Shown here piece after piece: positions 58,201-64,000 of a stretch of DNA of 64,000 nt. The notes beneath the pieces were generated by a model. The model made no database searches and had not been told where the DNA came from. It was given only the letters and a program-made list of their open reading frames with translations. The position numbers and the translations under genes are program-made. The stretch covers positions 307,501-371,500 of the forward strand of contig JAQGDQ010000154.1 in assembly GCA_030141605.1 (NCBI GenBank), written 5' to 3'. The first letter of the stretch is position 1. Each line of letters starts with the position of its first letter. Origin of the DNA: Tubiluchus corallicola. Lineage: Eukaryota; Priapulida; Priapulimorpha; Priapulimorphida; Tubiluchidae.

Positions 58201-61200
58201 GCTGCTTTAAAACCATTTTTAAAATTAAATTACTGCAAACTTAATGTTTGAACCTTGAAGTGATCAAATAAAATATCAAGTCTTACAATACTACTACTGT
58301 ACTAATTTTTGCTACTTTTTACTTTTTAGTTCACTTGTTAGCATACACTGATTAACAAAAATAAAGTACTTAAATGCTTTGTTGTACATTTAACAGCAAT
58401 ATGCCAGACGCGCAAAAAACAGTAAAAACTTTGTAATACAACTATATGAAGTTTAAGTCAATCCATCTTTGCAGCTATTTTTGCGACATGTATGCAGTAC
58501 TTTGGCAAATTTTGGTGCTTAACAGTCAGATTTTGGCTGTATGAAACTGCATTATCAGATTTCATTACCTTTTGTATGCTTTGACACGTCCGCAAAAAAC
58601 TGTTGTAAGGCATGGCTGTAAAAAACAAAAACTTGCATTACAAAAAGAACAACAGTTTCGCAACTGTTAATGTTCTAATAAATAGGCTTATTCAGTTACG
58701 CATTTCACTGCCCACATAAATGTTTTGCACATGAAAAATGTTATTCTTAACTTGAGCAGTAAGAATCTTAGCTGAGAGTAGCATCTTGTAACATACATTA
58801 TAAACAACAATCTATAACAGATAGTTTGGATCCATTCTGGTGGAATACACAGCTGTGGTCTGATTTTTATTGCATCTGCAACAACAACGTCAATGAAAAC
58901 GACATGTGACAGGATTGAGCAAATGGGCCCTATTCTTGAAATGGATCCAATAATCTACTACAAACAAACAACTACATTATTCATTGACAAAGATACAGGA
59001 GCAATACGTACAAACTCTCAAGAGAACACATCTTGATCTCATAAAACAGGAATAATCCATTACATTGATCCCACAACCATGGAACAATAAATTGGATTTA
59101 AGGCATTGCTTAAGCATAACACATTACTCAATGTAAACACCAGTATTTACTGCGATTCATAACAGTGAATTTATAGCATTTTCGTATCATACATTGTGTT
59201 CACAAGTACTGTAAACATACAGTGGCTGCACATAAATTACTTACTCTTTCAAATATAGTAGCGCAGATGCAACAAGTTTTAAAAATTCGGTCAAGAGGAC
59301 GACTGTGACAGTGTTATAGTTGTAAGAGTTGTTGTCATTCTTGGTTGCCGTCACTAAGATACCTGCAAAAGATGAGTTTTGTGATTTTTCTAAAATGCAT
59401 TACAAACTTTGAGCCAACAGGTATGCAAATCAGTACATTTTTGTCTGTTTCTTTAACTTTTGTTCAGTATTAAGGCAGAAACAGTTTGACAAAAGCGATG
59501 CTGTTGACACACACACACTAGAACTGTGTCATTGAGATCAAAAGGTCAAAGGTCAAGGTCAGAAGTGGATAGCAAAATTTACACTATCTACACAAATCTA
59601 GAAAATGTTTAATTTAACTGGAACTAAGTTTCTTGGAGGCATACGACACGCTATGCACAGCAGTTATGTTTAGGACAAGAAAAGGTGAAAGGTCAAGGTC
59701 AGAACATGACTTGGTAGGTTGTGCAAGATGATTGAAGTATGACAGAAACTGGCAAAGGGGTTTTCCTCATAAATACTAGAACTGCAATGTTTCTCACATG
59801 AACACCCAAAAGGTCACACACACTAACTTACAGACTGGCACATACCAATTGGCAATTAAATATAGAAAAACTTGATAAAAACAAGAAATTTGAAGTTAAA
59901 ATTGTAATCAATGATGATGCTAACAGCTTATATTAAGCTAAAAAATGATAATGAAACTTACTAAAATACTTTTCTAAATTGATAACCATAAATGAAACAT
60001 AAAGAAGAATGTCAGCAACTTTGTTTTTTTATAGATTTTATTATAGAACTTTGATTTATAAGACTGTTATTATATAAGCCTTATTATGTAACTTTGATTA
60101 CCACAGATTATACAGTTACATAATTAGCTACATATTTAGGATTTTATAAATAGTTAATAGTGTGCAGATTGCATTAAGCTGCTATTTTTGTAAAATTTTA
60201 CTTTTGTCTTTACAGGATTGGAGATCTGTCTAGTAAGAACAGATGCTGGAAACTTGTTAACTGTGTCCAAGTGATTCCATTAACGTCCGTTATGACAATG
60301 AATCAGACATTATCAAGCAACGTATCAGATACCGAAGAATTCATTATTGACCAAATGCCACAGAGTGTTTTACTTAAAATTTTGATAGGCGGTTTAGGAA
60401 TCATCTCAGCTGCTGCTAACTTTCTGACAATCATTATCGTGTTGAAGTCTTCAAAGTTACAAGAGCCAATGCATAAATTTTTAGTAAATTTAGCTTTGGC
60501 TGACCTGATGAGAAGCTTTCTACTATTCTTTGCCGGAGTAGCAAGTCGGGATGCCCTGCCTCTAGTAGTTTGTGGATTTAGCCTGTTTTTAATAATAACG
60601 TTACAGACGGAATCGGTTCTAATGATGATTTTCGTAACTGTTGATCAATACATCAGCATAATAAAACCTTTGCATTATCACCAAATTATAACTGATAAAC
60701 GAGCGCACATCGTTATTATAATTTCTTGGATAGCTTCACTCTGCATTGCTCAAACTGGAGCATTACAGTGGGATTTGAAGAAGGAGAACGACTGTAGCTT
60801 CTACATAACTGTTAAAGTGGGAATACAGTACTTTGGAATTGCATTGGTGAACTGTATGATTGCACTTGTTACTGTAGTGTATACACACATAATAATCATA
60901 GTTCATAAGCAAAGCAAACATACTGTACCAGAAAGTTCAGCCATGAACGTGCAACTCAAGCGACATCTCAAAACTGTTAAACTGATTTTTCTCCTTACCG
61001 TTTGCTTCGTAATTTCACTGGTGCCATTTCAGGTTAACATTTTCCTAATTGCTAATGGAATTCGAGATGCCAATAACTCATATGACAGTGAGTCCATAGC
61101 GATTTTGTTTATATTGATGAATTCTTTGACAAATCCTCTTATCTATTCACTGAAGAACAAAGATTTTAGAAAAACGCTGAAGAAAACAGTGAGCAAGATG

Positions 61201-63047
61201 TGGGATAAAAATGCTGTACGCGAATTTAGTACCAGTTAACGATGAACACAGATCAATATTAAACCATGCAGGAAATACATAGATGTAGTACTCCTCGGCA
61301 AGTTTGTACGAACGGCAAAATGTACTAGTCTCCAAGGGTTATAATGTCCTCAAAGACAATAAATCCCAAATTACAGTGAACTTGTTAGACACTTTATTTG
61401 TAAAGTGTGATGGCATTTGAACAAGTTGTTTCCATCACATTTGATGCTGTTTTATCAGAGTGTTCGCTGTACAAATCAACTTGAAGTATTTTTCTTGCCT
61501 AACTCATTATAATGACAATAATGTAATGTACCCTTAGAACCAATAATAAACTTTAACTCGAAAAAGTAGCTACGCCAATTTGGTTCTAGTAGTTTTCTTG
61601 CTGACAAGATAAACTGCCTGTGAGTAACAATTACTGCAGTCTGCAGAATTAATTACTGGTATTATAATATGAAACAAAAATGGTGCAAAAGTGCATTGGT
61701 TTGCCAAAATTAATCATCCTATCAAGGTGCATTATAGTGCTAAGCAGCAGTACATAATTATAGATACGAAACATGGTTAGCGGGTAAATTAATGGTTCAA
61801 TGCCTGACAGTGCAGAGGAAAGTGGTTGATGAAAGGTAAGAGCTGTCTTCCTTAAAAAGGTTATAATATTAAAAACTATTACCTCTAGAGATCAAACATT
61901 ACTCATCGTAATGATGTCAATTACTCTAACTAATGTTAATTTATTAAATTTAAAATTAAAATTTAATTATTTATTATTATTTGTGAGTTTGGTATGAGCA
62001 CGTGATTGCTATGGACTTTGCAAGAGCACATTAAATTTGTGTTTAAATCCAGTAAATGACTCTTTCAGATGAAGATCTGGGCTTGGAAAAGGAAAACCCC
62101 AAACGTAATGACTACTTTCATGAGCTTCTATTGGAGTTTGAAAATACGAGTTTTTTACAATAAAATTACTAGTTTCTAGCCAGAAAAGTGGGTAGGGGGT
62201 TTTAGAATTGAATTTCTAGTATAGTTTAAACATTTTCTTGTTAATTTGATGCTAGAATATAAAAGTCCAATATATGTAGCATTTATTTTTATAAAAAACA
62301 AGAACTTACATTTGAATAAATTTTTGGTGCATTCTACCTTGAAGCATCATAATGTAGTTTTAACTATGCCAACTTATGGACAGTTTCAGTTTGCAAGGAC
62401 ACATTTTAATATATTATTACATCAAAAAGGAAAACTGACACTTCAGTTAAGGTCAACATGCTTTAAAAGAGCTGGGTTTCTGTTGCTGCAGTACTTCACC
62501 TAGCCCATGTACCGCAGGCTCTACTTGTCCTAATAGACTACTTCGGTCCCGACACCAAGGTAGTTTCAGGGCGTTTCAAGAGAAAAAGGAGTATTTGTAG
62601 TTGTACAGGTGTTTGACAATTGCCAACTGCAAGAAAACTCATCCTAAAAGTAATGAACACTATTAAAATCTGTCTATTAACACGAGGGGAATGGCCACCT
62701 ACACTGCAAGCTATTGTCGTTGCTGCCACATCATGATACCACCAGTAATTTTTTGGTATACCAACATTTTGGTATGGGTTCAAGTAATCAAACATCAAAG
62801 CAACGAACATCAGTAGGAAAATTGTCTTGTTTTAGAAGTAAGTGTCTAACTTGACTAATTAATCTCGAAGGCCTGTAAAGAGCAAGTCCTGTATCAACAG
62901 TATCTAGCTAATTATGCAGGCATAAGATTTAACTTTTTGTTAAGGCTCACCTTGATTAATGAATAAAACAATGTACAAGATAAAAATAATAAAGCTAAAT
63001 AACGTTGGAAACATTTCTTGTGAAATATAACTTAGGAACAGCGGCAT
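52264..63047 (-). CDS. Nucleotide-sugar transporter, senju-like (SLC35A family)
   Basis: Six exons, 62951-63047, 59245-59362, 58569-58615, 57128-57267, 56179-56325 and 52264-52731, join in frame to 338 residues. The product follows the Drosophila UDP-galactose transporter senju throughout: EMFPTLFSFIIFILYIVLF, GILVTATKNDNNSYNYNTVTVVLLTE, YFVPASLYCVYNNL, YDPTTYFLLLQFRVVVTGI, CAGVYNEYLLKDTGAEVPIM, FLRNLNSILKTFASALEL, SQNPVVNRGK, and the terminal DMV. About ten membrane segments are expected, with transport of UDP-sugar into the Golgi lumen. In flies senju is tied to galactosylation and innate immune tone; that role is not tested here. Intron 1 (59363-62950) contains an opposite-strand GPCR. Intron 5 contains two minisatellites and a MITE. 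The start aligns well with the fly N-terminus. The gene is divergent from a possible gene at 63278. Confidence 0.93.
53260..53896. repeat. 46-bp minisatellite, about 14 copies
   Basis: The unit is AGCCCAGATGTGACCGCAGT followed by ACTCAATGCTATGTCCATTT and CACGCC. Copies start at 53260 and 53306 and continue at about 46-bp steps to 53896, with variable positions (CCAGAT/CAAGAT, GACCG/GACTA/TTACT). It lies in intron 5 of the senju-like gene. Confidence 0.95.
54820..54987. repeat. 21-bp minisatellite reading as heptads on the minus strand
   Basis: Eight units of exactly 21 bp start at 54820, 54841, 54862, 54883, 54904, 54925, 54946 and 54967 (GAAGTCACTTTTTACACTTC-like). Because 21 is a multiple of three, the minus strand reads a heptad series such as AKSDFSN, VKSDFRS, VKGDFRS, LKSDFKC inside a 90-codon open frame (54736-55008). 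It lies inside an intron of the senju-like gene, so it is treated as non-coding. Confidence 0.85.
55382..55879. mobile_element. 498-bp pogo/Tigger-like MITE
   Basis: The left end CAGTGAGTCTCACTTAACGA and the right end (CAGTGAGTCCTCGCTTAACG on the minus strand) are inverted repeats. TA lies at 55380-55381 and 55880-55881. The ends are the type common in pogo/Tigger elements. There is no transposase. It lies in intron 5 of the senju-like gene. Confidence 0.88.
57460..57710. mobile_element. Possible old MITE with imperfect inverted ends
   Basis: GAGACTAGCAAGTTTTCTAT at the left and, on the minus strand, CAGACTAGAAACTTGCTGCG at the right are partly inverted. Internal segments such as TTGCAAATTACAG also recur. 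Boundaries are unclear. It lies in intron 3 of the senju-like gene. Confidence 0.35.
59530..59720. repeat. AGGTCA-rich repeat pair
   Basis: AAAAGGTCAAAGGTCAAGGT (near 59540) and AAAAGGTGAAAGGTCAAGGT (near 59680) are two related segments about 140 bp apart, each followed by CAGAA. Similar AGGTCA runs occur near 4650 and 5600. The motif equals the nuclear-receptor half-site, but dispersion in introns suggests a repeat family. It lies in intron 1 of the senju-like gene. Confidence 0.4.
60292..61239 (+). CDS. Class A (rhodopsin-like) G protein-coupled receptor, orphan
   Basis: An intronless coding frame of 315 residues lies from the ATG at 60292; a second ATG is two codons on. N-glycosylation sites NQT and NVS precede seven hydrophobic segments. 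Family markers are AANF (TM1 Asn), LVNLALAD (TM2 Asp), the conserved Cys before TM3 and a Cys in loop 2 (NDCSFY), VTVDQY in place of DRY, KPLHY in loop 2 on the inner side, a TM4 Trp, SLVPF in TM6, NPLIY in TM7 and the helix-8 SLKNKDFRKTLKK. TM5 has no central proline and TM6 lacks the CWxP tryptophan. Missing TM5 proline recalls melanocortin/cannabinoid/lysolipid receptors, but no ligand is assigned. The frame is open upstream to an acceptor (TCTTTACAG, 60207-60215), so a 5' exon is possible. It lies inside intron 1 of the senju-like gene on the opposite strand. Confidence 0.88.
   Translation: MTMNQTLSSNVSDTEEFIIDQMPQSVLLKILIGGLGIISAAANFLTIIIVLKSSKLQEPMHKFLVNLALADLMRSFLLFFAGVASRDALPLVVCGFSLFLIITLQTESVLMMIFVTVDQYISIIKPLHYHQIITDKRAHIVIIISWIASLCIAQTGALQWDLKKENDCSFYITVKVGIQYFGIALVNCMIALVTVVYTHIIIIVHKQSKHTVPESSAMNVQLKRHLKTVKLIFLLTVCFVISLVPFQVNIFLIANGIRDANNSYDSESIAILFILMNSLTNPLIYSLKNKDFRKTLKKTVSKMWDKNAVREFSTS
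62025..62415 (+). repeat. Dispersed repeat shared with 47283-47690, copy 2
   Basis: This copy shares long blocks with 47283-47690, such as TTCTATTGGAGTTTGAAAAT, ACTAGTTTCTAGCCAGAAAA and GATGCTAGAATATAAAAGTC. It lies in intron 1 of the senju-like gene, downstream of the nested GPCR. The class of element is unknown. Confidence 0.8.
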
Positions 63048-63277
63048 GATATTGCTTTAAAAAAACACTAAAAATTTATCATTGCTAGTCAGAAACATTC
63101 CGCATCGTTGCCACGTGAAGCGTTTTACCACGTGACTTATTTATTTACAATTCGGTGCTGTCCTCTTGTTGCGGTCTGCAGTACCAAAACACGTAAGAAA
63201 ACGCTGTTAATGTACAGTTTTTTATTAGTGCGGGTAAAATGACACAACGTTAATATTACTAACATTACATATCTGTG
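63048..63277. promoter_or_regulatory. Divergent promoter with two CACGTG boxes
   Basis: This gap of 230 bp separates the start codon of the senju-like gene (minus) from a possible first exon on the plus strand. It contains CACGTG at 63112-63117 and 63129-63134, the second within CCACGTGAC. Such boxes bind USF, MYC/MAX or TFE3/TFEB factors, which control many Golgi and lysosomal genes in animals. Function here is inferred. Confidence 0.45.
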
Positions 63278-63317
63278 ATGGAAACAACGGAACAAGAAGA
63301 GCATTTTCTAAAGTCTG
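63278..63317 (+). CDS. Possible first coding exon of a divergent gene (partial)
   Basis: ATG at 63278 opens METTEQEEHFLKS and meets a consensus donor (G|GTAAGT) at 63318. A good acceptor (TTTACATTTCTCAG, ending 63405) would join it to EEDVFKQS and a stop, which looks wrong unless that exon is disrupted. The next real exon may lie beyond the window. The position, head-to-head with the transporter across a short E-box promoter, supports a transcript. The product is unknown. Confidence 0.3.
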
Positions 63318-63355
63318 GTAAGTTCAGAAAATCTTGCCAAACCACATAAGTTTGA

Positions 63356-64000
63356 TTGACAAAGTGTCACTGGAATCACAAGTGCTTTTTTGTTTACATT
63401 TCTCAGAAGAAGATGTGTTTAAACAAAGTTAATTTCAGCAGTATGTGTAATACATTTAGCCAAGTTGATTGGATTAATGTTTTAAATAGTAATCTTACTC
63501 TTGATGATATGTGGACAAAATTTCATAATGTGTACATGTCAGTTGTTGATGAATATGTGCCTAGTTTCTATCCAAGTTCTTGTAATAAGAGTAGTCGACC
63601 TCGGCCTCCTTGGTTAACTAAGCAGTTGCTTGGCTGTATTAAGGAGAAAGAAAAGTTGTTTTTTGACTGGAAGAGACGAAGAACAAAACTTTCTTATGAA
63701 CGGTATGCTGCAAGGCGTAATGTGGTGAAAAACCTTATAACTACTGCGAGAAAAAGATATGAACGTATTTTAGCAAGTAATTGCAAGAGTAATCCCAAGG
63801 CATTCTGGCAGTATATCAATTCCCTTCGGAAGCCAAAGTCTAGAATTCATTCACTGAAGAATTCCCAAGGTATTCTTGTCTCTGATTCAGAGGAGAAGGC
63901 ACAAATTTTGAACGATTTTTTCATTAGTGTATTCAGTCCCAACGCTTCTGACTATGAAGTAACTACAGTGCAACAATATCCTGATATCGACAATGTTTCC
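63356..64000 (+). mobile_element. LINE reverse transcriptase, N-terminal part (runs off window)
   Basis: One frame is open from 63356, with first ATG at 63413, to the window edge. It reads PPWLTKQLLGCIKEKEKLFF, SYERYAARRNVVKNLITTAR, CKSNPKAFWQYINSLRKP and SDSEEKAQILNDFFISVFSP. These are the linker and RT-entry blocks of jockey/CR1-type LINE ORF2, the same region found at 26800-27060. No stop or shift is seen in this part, so it may be a younger copy than the first LINE. The RT catalytic blocks would lie beyond 64000. Confidence 0.85.

Noticed and set aside
59530-59720. Nuclear-receptor response element from AGGTCA repeats
   Set aside because: The same runs recur in unrelated introns, which fits a dispersed repeat better than a specific regulatory site.

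Overview
The window is animal nuclear DNA. It is AT-rich, its genes are split by many GT-AG introns, and it carries non-LTR retrotransposons, many small terminal-inverted-repeat elements and minisatellites. All gene models read with the standard code. The proteins match families shared across animals (BBS1, a PX-MIT-pseudokinase of the RPS6KC1 type, a testis-specific-type serine kinase, a senju-type nucleotide-sugar transporter, a class A GPCR). The transporter resembles the insect senju protein and the introns are full of MITEs, so I infer a non-vertebrate metazoan. I cannot name the phylum from the sequence alone.

Layout from left to right: (1) 1-1408, no gene seen. (2) A head-to-head pair, a single-exon helix-hairpin-helix protein ending in a CaaX-like tail (minus, 1409-2350) and a two-exon TSSK-like kinase (plus, 2988-6468). 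(3) A 5.7 kb gene-free stretch with a decayed tandem repeat, interrupted by a dispersed element. (4) Complete BBS1 in 15 exons on the minus strand (12210-26074, 600 codons). (5) A 4.1 kb gap between divergent BBS1 and RPS6KC1, holding a broken LINE and a second, inverted copy of the dispersed element. (6) RPS6KC1 in 13 exons on the plus strand (30188-49083, about 1168 codons), with one apparent +1 frameshift and a 33-copy, 67-bp minisatellite in intron 2. (7) A 3.2 kb convergent gap. (8) The senju-like transporter in six exons on the minus strand (52264-63047, 338 codons). Its first intron contains an intronless-looking GPCR on the opposite strand. (9) A short divergent promoter with two CACGTG boxes, a possible first exon of a plus-strand gene, and the N-terminal part of a second LINE reverse transcriptase running off the window.

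The genes do not form an operon or obvious pathway. BBS1 acts in ciliary trafficking and TSSK kinases in sperm. RPS6KC1 is an endosomal PX/MIT protein, and senju is a Golgi sugar-nucleotide carrier. The most unusual material is structural. Exon-intron junctions have been tandemly duplicated in two different genes: an acceptor in BBS1 and a donor in RPS6KC1. A strictly 67-bp periodic array has a self-complementary core. Several MITE families are present with clear TIRs and target-site duplications. No prokaryote-like system, CRISPR array or viral gene was seen.
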